Shown here one piece after another: positions 1-11,268 of a DNA stretch of 64,000 nt. The notes beneath the pieces were generated by a model. The model was not told the origin of the DNA and ran no database searches. It saw only the letters and a list, made by a program, of their open reading frames with translations. Position numbers and translations under genes: made by a program. Origin of the DNA: Larix kaempferi (taxonomy: Eukaryota > Streptophyta > Pinopsida > Pinales > Pinaceae); NCBI GenBank assembly GCA_027924585.1, contig BSBM01000964.1:4017001-4081000 (forward strand), written 5' to 3'. The first letter of the stretch is position 1. Each line of letters opens with the position of its first letter.

Positions 1-1535
1 CAACAGTAACTATGCAAAATATATGCATAAACAGTCAAGTAGATGATTGAATAAATAAAACTCAATTATCCTACCTATATGCTCAGTCAAACTCATCTAA
101 TGGATAAAGCTAATCTAATTTATCCATCCAAGAATTCAAAATACATTTACCTTCCTACAATCATCACTCCAACAATCACTGATCTAAGAAGAATTAAACT
201 GGACTTAGTTTTGCAAGAAGTTAAATCCTAAAGATATCAAACTACAAGCAATTAGCTATGGCCTGTCTAAATTATATAACCTGCAAATTATAGATTATAG
301 TAAGAAATAAAAACCAATTGCAATCATAATCTGACTAATTCAATAAATTCCAAGAAAGATGAATAACATAAATAAACTAGAGTTGAGCTTGACTGTAATA
401 GCTAACTAGCACACTTGCATAAAAGGAAACTATCCTACATAGTCGACTATCACACCACGTAGTTGTACTAAATCAGAATGTAATCATTAACTACCAAAGG
501 AAAATGAAATTATCAATTACCACTGTTGCAGCTTCTCTATAAAATGTATCCACTGTAAAGCCATACCACACAACAGAAATAAACTAAAACACCTACTTAA
601 ATCGGCGATATCAGTGAGAAGGTGGGCCCTAGCCTTCTAACAGAGATGCCGTGAAACTAACACAAACTAAAAAATAGAAATATGAATAATTCTGCTTCTC
701 GTATTAAAAATGGTAATTCACAGTTACAATACTCTGTTACAGCTCATACAAATGCCAACTGACCAACACCATGCTCTGAATACCTTCCCATATTTATACA
801 TGCATAATACAATCTTGATCCACTAAACTCATGCAGCCATGAAGATCTATGATCTTCAGGTTGCCGAGTTGCAAAAGAAACAGTTACAGCCGTGGATGAA
901 ATTAATGAAGTTATTGTATATGGAAAGCGATGTTATTCTGGCTACTAATGGATCTATGGAATCAACTGGCCGGGAAGTGCTCTGTCTGTTATAGTGATGT
1001 CCTTTTGTAGCGAATTGATGTTACAGCTACCACGTGGAGAGATGATCATGATGTTTGTATTCAATGTATAGAATCGAAGATGAGGAGTAACAACTGGCAC
1101 CAATCATACCTTCCTTCCATAGGATTAGCGGGCTACTACACCTGTGTCTCTCAATGCTTTGAGCTTATCTTAATAAAATCGACACAAGTTAGCATAAATT
1201 AAAGGATAGATTTCATAACCATAACAATCTTAGACATTAATAAAGAAAGGCAATAATAAATCATACCTATCAGGATTCATGCTCAACTTGAGGAAAAGAC
1301 ATATATCTGGTTTATGGAAACAAGGAAAGACAAGGAAAAAAGGTGTAATAAGTGTGGTAAAAAAGGGAATATTCCAGGACCCAACATTTCCCCCCAACTA
1401 TCTGATTGCATGTCCCCATGCAACAACTTCCACTAGTCTGAATCTGAATCCATACTATATCTGTGGAGATTGGCCAGGTTGAAGGAAAGTTCAGGTGCTT
1501 CCCCCAAGTGCACAAATCCATTACAAGAAACCCAT
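1..1535. other. Host DNA left of element A, no recognised gene
   Basis: AT-rich sequence without a convincing long ORF, RNA gene or recognised repeat. Only its last 100 bases can be tied to something: on the minus strand they continue the decayed frame H that resumes at 34701. The last five bases (CCCAT, 1531-1535) are the left target-site duplication of element A. The rest could be an intron, a 3' region or old transposon sequence; I cannot tell which. Confidence 0.6.
1433..1535 (-). pseudogene. 3' fragment of host reading frame H
   Basis: When elements A and B are removed together with one copy of each target duplication, the minus-strand frame that reads through 35133-34701 continues without a stop through 9229-9206 and into this fragment, ending at a TAG at 1433-1435. 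The end is rich in acidic residues and serine (alternating S and D). The product is unknown. It is annotated because the frame is kept across two independent insertion points, which suggests H was coding before being hit. No domain was recognised, and a chance open frame of this length is possible. Confidence 0.45.
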
Positions 1536-3918
1536 TATTAACACCCAAAATGACCTCCAAAGCTATGGAGAGGCAGGATTGGGGTAACCACTAACCGCTT
1601 CGGATCTATGCTACTAACCCAGCACGATCCGAGAGGGCTCTCTCTAAACATTCATAAAACATTGAAAACACTCAAAAGGTTTTGCAACGATGAATGTACA
1701 CAACATTCCATAGAAGACAGAAAATAATATCAATGAGGAAAACAAATCCCTCTTACCTGGGGTATTCAATCGATTCGTGGGCAGAAGGTCATACTTCTAA
1801 CAGAACAATTTGGTTTCAATTTGGAGAGATAATCATAGGAGAGACGTGGGAAATGGAGTCATGATATAACGCATAAATCGAATAACAACGTCGTAGTGTG
1901 AGATACCGAAACAGAGGCAAGGTAGCCACCTGCTTCCCATTGAAATGCTAAGTTCAGGTAATAAAAGAAGAAGGCGAGAATAGACCATCGATATGAGCAA
2001 CCAACATGAATGAATTAAATATTGACTTTAGTAGAACTTTAAAGTGAACATCTGAAACAATAGCTAGATCCCGTGGCCAGGAATTCTATGCTACTATACT
2101 CTGATTTTAGACATGAAGGGAACACATAATGGAAATGAATAATAGGAAGTACAATCACATTTAAGAAAGAAGATAAACATACTGTAAGCAAAGCGACACA
2201 TGAATATATGGTAGGACCTCCATTACAAACGTTGCAAATTCTATTAAGAAAGATATTTCATAACTACAAAACCAGGCTCTCCCAGGCCTTGACCAAATGA
2301 TTTTCCAACCCCTTGATATTCTTTTACATTGTTATTTATAGGTCCTCGGCCGTAGACTGAGCATCAAAATGATTACAAATCAGTCTATGAATATGCTGAC
2401 AGTTATGCCATTTAGTTAGCTACTCCTGACAGTGTATTACAAACTGATAGCTATGGCCATCAGGAAAACCGCGACTGACGATACATATGTCTCTTTGTAA
2501 GGTTCAGACAACAGTGACTTCAAACAACAAGTAGGCAAAAACTATACTACAGAATGGAAGAAAATGATGTCCATACATTTATCCAGGAAACAAACTTTCC
2601 AGAGAAAATGTAAGAACATGTGAGCGGACCATCACCTCATTCAGGAGCCTTCAGCTCTCCCTGAGGACTGAAGCAGTTTTCTATCTTTAGTGGATCGTCT
2701 ACAAGTGCTCCTTCAGCCGCGGGAGGAGGTGTCATTGTCTTGGTGGGGAGGATGTGATCCTTAACCATCTCCATATCTGAGCATGTGTCCCCCTCGCTTT
2801 CAGAGGTTCTCCTTTTCTTTAACTGACGTCGCTCTTCTTTTCCTACCTACAAATCCTCCTATTCCTCTAGCTCGCTGGCTGAGATTTTATGCACCTGTTA
2901 AGAACTATTGGAGATGAAGGAATCAGCTCTTCCTCCACCTCGGACCACACTTGTTCAGGCACAATAACCACCTCGGCCTTCTGTCCCTCCTTCATCACTA
3001 TGCACTCAACAATAAGATACCCAAATGGTCGAGCATGTCACCTTCCTGGCATGGACGTGGGCTACGCATCATGGGTTTCCATGCTTTATAACTACTGTGA
3101 CAATGACGACAGCCTTGAGCAATCATTCCTCCATGATGAATTGATAAGATCTCCTACGCAAATGGCCATGATGACTGACATCAATACTAGTGTCAAAAAG
3201 TGTCGAATTGTGTCCTCTTTGTGGATGGATACACATATGACGATGATGAGGCTTCCTCCATCCACATGGCACTCATTACTTCGTATTGGAGATGTTTTTT
3301 CTCTTCTTGCACTCATGATCATCTGAGCGCCGTAGATTTCAATCCAGCTTTCATCTGAGCCATCAAGCATCGCTTCTTCTACCAACCTCACGTATTCAGA
3401 ACCCACCGCTTCGTTGCATAAGTAACATCTGGGAAGATGCTCTCAGCCACAGATATACTCCTCATGAGATCTGTATCATCAGAAAATGTGGGGCTTTAAC
3501 CCGAACTCACAAATATGAAATGCAGTCTTTAATGTGCATGTCGAAAATGCGAACTGCCTCCTGACCATTGATCCCGGTGATCAACCGTTGATTTGCTTGG
3601 ATGTGTGTTCCGCCTAACCCCTTCACCAGCGTTTAATGGTCGGTGAACTCCCATCACGATGGTCATTTACGACCCTCAATATTTTACCATTTCTGATCGC
3701 AGTCATCCATATGTATTTCCACATGCAGTAGGGGGAACTTGCTTCGGTTTTACTTCTCTAATTATAGCAAGAAGCCTTAAAAACTATCATATTCTTTAGT
3801 CTTTGGACCAGCTCTATCATTTGGATTATTTTTGGCCTACGGATTTTCGGAATAGTGCTTCCCTTAAGAGTTTCTATGGGCATAAACTCCCTCACTCAGC
3901 ACTAATTTAGTGCTAACA
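1536..3918 (-). repeat. 3' LTR of element A
   Basis: Direct repeat of 6808-9205 with scattered substitutions and small indels. The short ORFs inside it are chance frames: the matching frames in the other LTR are disrupted and show no domain. Its outer edge has TA where the partner has the canonical TG. Confidence 0.9.
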
Positions 3919-4629
3919 ACTGGCTCCTACTCGAGGATGCTATATTCCCTACAAGGTAGCGAAGAACACCATAGACCGAGTGCTTGATCCATGGGGCGAT
4001 GGAGTCGCAAGTTCTGCAACCTGTAGCCTTCTATTATTAAAAAACTAGAAGTAAACTAAAAACTAAAAAATATAACTGAGCTTGGGAACTTCTGAAAGCG
4101 TGCCCGCCATGTCGAGCTTATTTATTTACAAGCTATCGTATCCTACATCACCTCAATGGCCTTCATTTTATGTGATGGAAAAATGCCAATGCATCCAATC
4201 TAGTGGCCGATATCGCGAGCAGTTTCCTCCGCCATCCTTGGCAGAACTCAAACAGTGAGACCGTGAAAGAAGAAAAGGCCAATGATGGGAGCGACCTTCA
4301 TTGTAGAAACAAAAATTCTCCTTTTGATCGAGGGATATTTTCATATAGTTGGCTATGGGGTCGTATAGAGTCTGCTTCCTTCGAGTACTTTCTATTTGTA
4401 TCTCAGCGGATTTATTTTCGGAAGAGCTTTAAGTGAGCCATTTATTCCCCCAAGTGCTCATATCAGACATAGGGATTTCATACCTTTGACCATCTCCGAC
4501 CAAGGCCCAAACATTATGCCTATTGAAAATTTTGCATGACCTAGTGAGACCGAAACTAGCAACTCTGAGAATCTCTCTGTGACACAGCTATTCCTTTATA
4601 GCTTGGAAATTCATCCACATACAAAAACT

Positions 4630-6300
4630 ATCTATAACACCCCCTCTTGGGCCACTTACGATCCCTGGGTTGAAAACCAGGTTCTGCTTCAAAATTTCAT
4701 AAGAAACTTCACCTTGTCCCTCGAAAGGGTATAGAAAAAGCCATCTTCCATTGAACTCGGAAACCAAGCTTGATGGACTTGCCTAAAAATCCTGTTGCCC
4801 TGCCTAGTCTTCCTCAAGAACCTCGATTATCTGGTCAGTTTTCTAGAGATGTTGGCCCAACTCGAAAATATCTTGAAGAACCCTATCATCGTCTTCCGCC
4901 CTCGAAGTGGACTCTGAATAAGAACCATGGGGTTCTTATTGGTCCTCTTCCAGCCTTCCAGCAATCTGGTTAACCTGCTGAAGGTATCCGCTGGGCTCGA
5001 GACTTCCTTCAATAATTCCACATTTCTCCTCGAGGACCACATATGCTTCTTCAAGGGTCCTGTATTCCTCCTCAAGGACTATGTATTCCCTTTCGGCTCT
5101 AATCCGAAAAGAGGCTCCTACATGCTGGGGATCCTCTGGGAACTTTGGTTCGCTAACTAATCCTTCCTCCATTGGGTGATGGCTAGGCTCTTCTTGCGAG
5201 GTCTCCCGATCTTCGTCATACATGGCTTTAAGAATTTTATTTGTCTTGGAGAGTGATTCAGCTTCATGAAATAGGTTCTCACAAACTCCAGGTTCCATAT
5301 TCTAACTGACCTCGATGGTGGGGTCAAGGCTTGTCACTAGGCTTCCTTTCTGGACTGGTCCCCTCGGCTAGTGAAACTGACTGCATGGAGGTATACCTTC
5401 ACCCTCTATTTAAAAAAGACTTATGAAGCCTCCTAAATAGTCTACTTCATATTCATCATACTTAGGTGGACTAAAATATTTATTAAAACTATCGGCAACA
5501 AGAATTTTAGCAGGCTAATCTCAACCCATATACAATATATCAGAATCACCCTCTTCTGGTGCGTCACTGGGCCAATCACTTCCTTGTCTACCTTGGGAGA
5601 AATTAGGTTGTAGGAGAAGTCCCCCTTGTCCCTGCTCTTCTTCGGATATTATTTCATCCCCAATCCTCCCATCATTATCCTAGCTTCATAATTTTACGGA
5701 CATCCTGAGGTTGTCTTCAACCTCTAGTGCATCACTAAACATGTGCTACAAATTGGAAGACCTCCTTTCCATAAGATGGAAATCCAGATTAGGGGGAAAG
5801 ATGGATTTATAGTGTAGTTTAGCATCATTTTCTAAGGGGCGAATCTCCCTTGGCATATTATAATAGAAGCTTTCAAATCTTCTATTGAAACTGGACAGGG
5901 TCTAATCTCCTCGTTTCCTCATGGAGTAGAACTCCACAAGGACTAGGTCCCGTGGTCTTCTCTCACCCCAAAATTCTAGAAAGGTTTAAGCTAATTATTC
6001 CCATGCATGAAGGGACTTAGGCTGCAAGTGATTGAACCACTCTTTCACATCTCCTTGAAAGGATTGGGAAAAAATTCTCATATAGACATCATCATGTTCT
6101 ACTTCGAAAAGGTCCAGAAAATGCTCAAAACTATGAAGATGTTTTTCAGCCGTAGGACTTTCAAATCCTCCATCAAAGGTAGGGAGGTGCTTATGGTAGT
6201 TCGGAGGGAATTCGTGATGAATAGGGGGTATCTTTAAAGGGCCATATCTTAGCTGGGATCTCAGGGGAAAAGGGGTCTGTACAGGGAGAAAATCATCAGC
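4630..6300 (-). pseudogene. gag: Decayed gypsy Gag with C-terminal coiled-coil region (element A)
   Basis: A single minus-strand frame can be followed from about 6300 to about 4630, broken by several stop codons. The first part (about 6240-5690) has the retrotransposon-Gag signature: a short FDG motif, a helix ending near a VKEWFNHL motif, then NRRFESFYYNMP and LMERRSSNL motifs, the usual capsid order. The second part (5298-4936) is acidic and rich in repeated LEE/YxxLEE segments, so probably coiled-coil. No zinc knuckle, protease or polymerase follows, so the element would depend on another element's enzymes. Some stops fit C-to-T changes at CAG or CAA codons. The Gag family assignment is firm; the boundaries are approximate. 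Confidence 0.75.
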
Positions 6301-6786
6301 TTCACCTGCATGGGATTTGTATGGCTTGTCATGGGGCTTAGGTATTTCAAAAGGAAGGACGTGATTAGTTCTAGGAATGAAAGGAGACTGTATATTTTAA
6401 AATTCGAGTGAAGGATACACAAAATAGGTTCTTTTGCAACTTAGAGCCCTTTAGTGAGACAGGACTTTCTTAATGTATATACATAAAGGTTAGAGAAAAC
6501 CAGCACAGAAGAATAAGAATTCTTTGAAGAGGTTTACACCTTGATACCTGGACCTTAATTCTTCCATGTCCAAAATAGCCAGGTTCATCCCCCAGCAGAG
6601 TCTACAAATCAAATCAAAGGTGGAGTCGCCACTTCTTTCCCCAGTGGATTTTACTTCATGCCAAAAAATCAATGAGTGGAGTCGCCAGGTGAAAGGTATA
6701 CAATTCGTTTTGTGTCTGATTGTTGTTCACCTTCAAAAACCAAAACTAAAACTTAGTCATTCTCCTAGGGATGATAAGAAAATTGT

Positions 6787-6804
6787 TTCCCGGAAACGAC
6801 GCCA
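6787..6804 (-). promoter_or_regulatory. Primer binding site of element A
   Basis: Read on the minus strand, TGGCGTCGTTTCCGGGAA begins three bases after the end of the 5' LTR at 6808. It resembles the TGGCGCCGTTGCCGGGG primer site common in plant gypsy elements. It fixes the element on the minus strand. The remaining leader (about 6300-6786) has no recognised gene. Confidence 0.8.
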
Positions 6805-6807
6805 ATT

Positions 6808-9205
6808 TGTTAACACCCAAAATGACCTCCAAAGCCGTGGAGAGGAAGGATTGGGGTAACCACTAACCGCTTTGGATATGTGCTACTGACCTAGCACGAT
6901 CCGAGAGGGCTCTCTCTAAACATTCATAAAATAGTGAAAACACTCAAAAGGTTTTGAAACGATGAATGTACACAACATTCCATAGAAGACCGAAAATAAT
7001 ATCAATGAGGAAAACACAACCCTCTTACTTGGGTTATTCAATCGATTCGTGGGTAGAAGGTTAGGCTTCTAACAGAATAGTTAGGTTTAAATTTGTCAAG
7101 ATAATCATAGGAGAGATGTGGGAAATGGAGTCATGATATAACGCATAAATCGAATAATAGCGTCGTAGTGTGAGATACCAAAATAGAGGGAAGGTAGCCA
7201 CCTGCTTCCCGTCGAAATGCTAAGTTCAGGTGATAAAAGAAGAAGGCAAGAAAAGACCATCGATATGAGCAACTAGCATGGATGAATTCAATATCAACTT
7301 TAGTAGAACTGTTGAGTGAACATCTGAAACAATAGCTATAGCCTGTGGCCAGGAATTTTATGCTACTATACTATCATTTCAAACATGAAAGGGAACACAT
7401 AATGGAAATGAATAACAGGAAGTACAATCACATTTGAGAAAGAAGATAAACATACTATAAGCAAAGCGACACATGAATCTCTTGTAGGACCTCCATTGCA
7501 AACGTTGCAAATTCTATTAAGAAAGATATTTCAGAATTACAAAACTAGGCTTTCCCAGTCCTTGACCAAATGACTTTCCAACCCCTTGATATTCTTTTAC
7601 ATTGGTATTTATAGGTCCTCGGCCCTAGACTGAGCATCAAAACGGTTGCAAATCAGGCTATGAATATGCTCCTAGATATGCCATTTAGTTAGCTCCTCCT
7701 GACAGGGTATTACAAAATGATAGCTACGGCCATCAGACAAACCGCGACCGACAATACACATGTCTCTTTGTAAGGTTTAGATAGCAGTGACTTCAAACAA
7801 CAGGTAGGCCCAAACTATACTACAGAATGTAAGAAAATGATGTCCATACATTTATCCAGGAAATAGACTTGCCGGAGAAAACAGGAGAACATGTGAGTGG
7901 ACCTTCACCTCATTCAAGAGCCTTAAACTCTCCTTGAGGACTGAAGAAATTTTCTATCTTCAGTGGATTGTTTGCAGGTACTCCTTCAGTTGGGGGAGGA
8001 GGTGTCGTTGTCTCGGTGGGGAGGATGTGATCCTTAACCATCTCCATGTCTATGCATGTGTCCCCCTCGCTTTCATGGGTTCGCCCTTTCTTTAACCGAC
8101 GTCGCTCTTCTTTCCCTACCTGCAAATCCTCCTATTCCTCTGGCTCGCTAGCTAAGCTTTCCTCCACCTGGTCAAGAACTATTGGAGACAAAGGAATCAA
8201 CTCTTACTCCACCTTGGACCACACTTATTTAGGAACGATAACCACCTTGGCCTTCTGTCCCTCCTCCATCACTCTGCTCTCAACAGTAAGCTTCCCGAAT
8301 GGTTGAGCCTGTCACCTTCCTGGTATGGACGTGGGATGCGCATCATGGGTGGCCATGCTTTATAACTACCGTGACAATGATGGAAGCCTTGAGCAATCAT
8401 TCTTCCATGATAACTTGACAAGATCTACTATGGGAATGGGCTTGATGACTGACATCAATACTGGCGTTAAAACGTGTTGAACCATTTCCTCTTTATTGAT
8501 GGATACACATATGATGGCGATGAGGCTGCCTCCATCCACCTGGCACTCATTACTTTGTATTGGAGATGCTTTTTCTCTATTTGCACTCGTGATCATCTTA
8601 GGGCCGTAGATTTCAATCTTTCTTTCATCTGATCCGTCATATGGTGCTTCTTCTACCAACCTCACCTATTCGGAACCCACCACTTTGTCGCACAAGTAAC
8701 ATCTGCAAAGCTACTCTCAGCCGTAGATCTACTCCTCACAAGTTCTAGACCGTAAGAAAATGTGCAGCTTTAACCCGACTTCGCAAATATGAAATGCGGC
8801 CTTTAATGCACATGTGGGAAATGTGAACTCCCTCTTAACCATGGATCCTGACAATTAACCTTTGATTTGCTTGGACATGCGTGCCGGCTAACCCCTCCAC
8901 TAGCTTTTAATGGTCGGTCAACTCTGTGATGGTCATTTACGACCCTCGATATCTTATCGTTTCTGATCCTAGCCTTCCGTATGTATTTCCACATGCAACA
9001 GGGGCAACTTCCTTCGGTTTTACTTCTTTGATTATAGCAAGAAGACTTAAACACTATCAGATTCTTCAGTCTTTGGACCAGCTCCATCATTCAGGATTTA
9101 ATCCTTTGGATTGTTTTTGGCCTATGGATTTTTGGAATAGTGCTTCCTTAAGCATTTCTATGGGCATAAACTCCTTCAACACTCAAAACTAATTTAGTGC
9201 TAACA
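6808..9205 (-). repeat. 5' LTR of element A
   Basis: Copy of 1536-3918, starting TGTTAACACCC and ending GCTAACA on the plus strand. It is followed by CCCAC, the right target duplication. ORFs inside it show no domain and were not annotated. Confidence 0.9.
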
Positions 9206-9234
9206 CCCACTTCTTCCAAAATTGCCTCTCCTCC
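9206..9234 (-). other. 29-bp scrap of host H between elements A and B
   Basis: The only host DNA left between two LTR elements: CCCAC (A's right duplication), 19 unique bases, and CCTCC (B's left duplication). Read on the minus strand it fits in frame between the H fragments at 34701 and 1535. Confidence 0.8.
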
Positions 9235-10250
9235 TGTTATAGATTAAATATGCACTTCTTTGTCCCGTGATAACCTTGCCTTGTAGATCACACAAAATGA
9301 CATAACCGATTGAAGAGCTAGATTGCCTTAGATGACTTGCTTCCAGAAGTACACTCCTCACCTAAAAAGATTGAAGTTTCTCCTGCTTTTTCCACATGTA
9401 TGCCACTTTCTGCACTATAGACCAGCCTACACCTTGAGAAATACCCTACTTTCCTCAAAGACAACCAACGTACATCTCCCAAAAAGTTGTAAACGCTTGT
9501 TGTAAAGCCCAAAAGTTGCTTCCTGTACGCTACTCTTGTTGTATGAAACCCACGTACATCTTAAGATGAAATTAAAAATATATTAATTTGACGAATTGGG
9601 ATTAGTTGCAGTTAGTTCTACAACTTCCCCAACTTCCCAATCCAACCACCTCTCAATCTAAACTGCCTACCTTGTCCCATAAATATAAGGAGTATCCATG
9701 AGAGGGGTTACTCACACACTCATTATACTCATAATGCTCATAAAATCTTGAGAGAAGGCTTGAAGTATTGTTACGCTGGAGAAAAGTCCACAGTCAGAGT
9801 GAAGAGCAGGAGCCCAGGATCCGGTTGCAGAAACATCTCTACATGTCAGGTATATTGTATTGATTTCATGTTTCTTTGACAATAAAAAGGTCGAAACACC
9901 CTTCCTATCCCAAGTCAAATATCTATTGGATTATATGTCTATTTGGCTTAATTCTTGATCATAGTTGTTGTTAAATTGCTTTATAATTTCATCATATGTT
10001 ATATGGTCAAGAAATACTAAGGAAGGTGTCTTTTGTATTGTAGGTTCATCAAGCAGAATATCAAGCAGAAGATCAAGCGGGAGATCAAGTGAAAGACTAA
10101 GCGAAAGCTAGGATCAACCATCGAAAAGAGGTATGTCTTTCAATCCCGATCTATTTATTTTGCAATAACTAATTGCAATATAATCAATGTGTTTACCTGT
10201 CAACCCCACCCAGTTGGTACTGTCCATCTTGTCACTATAGGGTAGAAATC
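9235..10250 (+). repeat. 5' LTR of element B (3' end altered)
   Basis: Starts TGTTATAG and matches 33687-34690 with many substitutions. Homology stops at GGTAGAAATC. The right LTR then has CCGAACAACA, whereas here the sequence is CTATAGTGTC, so the last ten bases and the expected primer site are missing or rearranged. A TATA-like stretch (ATAAATATAAG) lies at 9679-9689. Confidence 0.85.
9684..9688 (+). promoter_or_regulatory. TATA-like element in B 5' LTR
   Basis: TATAA within CATAAATATAAGG, about 450 bases into the LTR, a plausible U3 promoter position. The 3' LTR has the changed form ATAAATACAA at the matching place. Inferred from sequence only. Confidence 0.4.
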
Positions 10251-10652
10251 CTATAGTGTCCTATTTTGCTGTTAGGGTTTGTTTTCCAAGCTTTGGTTGC
10301 TATTGCAGCCTATTGCTTTGATGTCTTCACTGACCCCTAAGACCTCATATGTCTCTGTTGAGTCTTGTAATCCTATCCAATATCTTTTAGCTTGTTTTTC
10401 ATGCTTGAGTCTTTGTTTAAGTGTCTTTGTTGCTTATGAGCCCTTTTTTGAAGTTAATGCACTATTCTTGTTGGACATAGCTGCATTCTTCCACCCTAGT
10501 TGTTGTTGCAGTCATACAGACCTGCATCATTAATGTTGGTTGTTTGTTGAGAGGTAAAGTACACTTTCTCTTTGTCTTATCCTGTCCATTAGGGTTTGAA
10601 TTCAAGGTTGAGTCCTTAGGGTTTCTTCCGAAAGGTTACTTGGTCTAGACAC
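10251..10652 (+). other. Element B leader, first part
   Basis: Non-coding leader of B between its 5' LTR and the inserted copia element C1. No primer site could be recognised. The leader resumes at 17970. The last five bases GACAC (10648-10652) are the target duplication of C1. Confidence 0.55.
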
Positions 10653-11256
10653 TGTTGAGATATTGTAACTTCAAAGAATATTATATTTGTACTTTATTAT
10701 TTTGGAGATGTTTCATTCCTCCGTAAAGATCTTATTGTATATCCAGAGATGTTTATTCCTCCATCAGAATGTGGTAACTTGGGTTATTAGACTTCCCTAG
10801 TGGGGGTCGGCCCTGTATGTGTTATGTGGGTCAAAGGGTTGTTAGACCACCCTAGTGGGGTCGTCCCAGTCAGTTATAGTGGGGTGTTTAACCCAGTGGT
10901 AAAGTTGGGGCTGACCTAGTTAATAGAAAGTACAAGTCGGAGATGTGTATAAATAGAGGAGGTGTGTTCATCATTACACACACACTCACTCACAAGAGAG
11001 TGGCGCACTTATGAGAGAGAGTTCTACTATGGAGAAGGAGGAGCTTATGCTCAAGGTTACATATTTTGTATTTGCTGGTCATCTATATTGAGGAAGCTTT
11101 GTTGGGTTTTTTACCCCATGAGGGTTTCCCAGGAGAAATCTGTGTCTCTTGTATTTATGTTGTGCTTGTTGTTTCTTCAATGATCTTGTATATGCTATTA
11201 TTGTGAAATGGAATGTAATGGTGCTATTTTATGTCTTAGCATATTAAATATTAACA
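10653..11256 (+). repeat. 5' LTR of C1
   Basis: 604 bp with TG...CA ends, the same length as the copy at 17361-17964. It contains TATAAATA at 10948-10955. The ORF at 10962-11183 lies within the LTR transcript and shows no domain. Confidence 0.95.
10948..10955 (+). promoter_or_regulatory. TATA box in C1 5' LTR
   Basis: TATAAATA, 296 bases into the LTR, conserved in the 3' LTR at 17656-17663. The position fits the end of U3. The start of R is not determined. Confidence 0.65.
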
Positions 11257-11268
11257 TGGTATCAGAGC
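11257..11268 (+). promoter_or_regulatory. Primer binding site of C1 (initiator tRNA-Met type)
   Basis: TGGTATCAGAGC immediately after the 5' LTR, the standard copia primer site complementary to the 3' end of initiator tRNA-Met. It is unmutated. Confidence 0.92.

Larger units (their letters stand above)
1536..9205 (-). mobile_element. Element A: gag-only Ty3/gypsy LTR retrotransposon
   Basis: Complete LTR element on the minus strand, so the right LTR is the 5' LTR. Both LTRs are about 2.4 kb and end in CTAACA. The right one starts TGTTAACACCC, while the left one starts TATTAACACCC, which is a mutated TG. Flanks CCCAT (1531-1535) and CCCAC (9206-9210) are a target duplication with one mismatch. 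The internal region is only about 2.9 kb, shorter than the two LTRs together. It holds a TGGCG-type primer site and a decayed gag, with no protease, reverse transcriptase or integrase, so the element is non-autonomous. In a roughly 300-bp stretch compared by eye the LTRs differ at about one base in ten, so the insertion is old. Confidence 0.9.

Noticed and set aside
2889-3326. 145-codon plus-strand ORF inside the element A LTR
   Set aside because: The matching frame in the other LTR is broken and there is no domain; chance ORF.
1536-9205. Two 2.4-kb copies that at first look like a segmental duplication
   Set aside because: The copies have TG...CA ends (one mutated), bound an internal region with primer site and Gag, and are flanked by a near-identical 5-bp duplication, so they are LTRs.
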